The position numbers and the translations under genes are program-made. The notes beneath the pieces were generated by a model that was not told where the DNA came from, made no database searches, and saw nothing but the letters and a program-made list of their open reading frames with translations. A stretch of DNA of 64,000 nucleotides, taken from the NCBI GenBank assembly GCA_023653785.1, contig JAMKCH010014254.1, forward strand, positions 1 to 64,000, in the 5' to 3' direction. Shown here piece by piece: positions 63,753-64,000 of this stretch (positions within the stretch are counted from its first letter, which is position 1; the number at the start of each line of letters is the position of its first letter). The stretch comes from Ophioderma brevispina. Its lineage: Eukaryota; Echinodermata; Ophiuroidea; Amphilepidida; Ophiodermatidae.

Positions 63753-64000
63753 AATGAGCTTTAACATTCATGGTATTGTTGTCATTTACCTTTTGGAAGA
63801 CTTAAGGTACTCATATTGTCTATTTGTCTATGAAAAAGGGGAGACAAATATGTATGGGGAGTTAGCGGTTCTTTATATAAATTTTATGAATACAAAGAAG
63901 GCCAGTAAACAAGGTTAGTGCTCTTTTTGGCCAAAGTTGCCCATTTTGTTGCTTGTTAGTTTTGTATACTAAGCAGTCACTAAGAAGGCTATGTCAGAGT

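Overview
This is eukaryotic nuclear DNA from an animal. It is AT-rich, carries spliced exons separated by multi-kilobase introns, and is full of miniature inverted-repeat elements, minisatellites, a LINE fragment, a pogo/Tigger relic and tRNA-derived SINE-like pieces. An invertebrate, perhaps a deuterostome such as an echinoderm or hemichordate, fits best. That is an inference from the kinesin sequence and repeat style, not something proven here.

The only gene I can support is a plus-strand kinesin-3 motor gene of the KIF16B type. It appears as about 16 exons from 12,243 to 63,234, and both gene ends lie outside the recognised part. In order the exons encode a central piece of the motor domain (12,243), the YLEIYNERVRDLL strand/loop region (24,935), the GPYV...GNI region (28,337), switch I with SSRSH (28,932), switch II with DLAG/SE (38,039 and 38,952), [20 protein letters not shown] (42,673), the motor end and neck (44,581; 45,169), the linker (48,461; 48,895), the FHA domain (49,981; 57,099; 57,760; 59,546) and a long coiled coil (62,673). 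Splice phases agree across almost every junction. The P-loop exons, one exon between 59,703 and 62,673, and the C-terminal part (PX domain in the family) were not found.

Layout: 1-11.7 kb has no recognisable gene and holds TTAA-flanked MITEs and other repeats. 11.7-15.4 kb and 19.3-22.9 kb are two diverged direct copies of one ~3.6 kb segment, each starting with a tRNA-like module and each carrying the same motor exon and a ~21-bp minisatellite. 15.4-19.3 kb is a spacer with a G-rich minisatellite. 22.9-38 kb holds three badly frameshifted motor exons, a decayed tandem array and the pogo/Tigger relic. 36.1-38.0 kb is a tandem duplication just before an exon. 38-48.5 kb holds five clean motor exons, an antisense CR1/L2-like LINE and minisatellites. 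48.5-63 kb holds the FHA and coiled-coil exons among TTAA MITEs and tandem repeats.

Several conserved exons (24,935; 28,337; 28,932; 48,895; 49,981; 59,546) carry small indels that break the frame, while others are clean over hundreds of bases. Either the assembly is locally unpolished or this is a decaying gene copy. Read or transcript data would decide. I see no bacterial, CRISPR or viral content.
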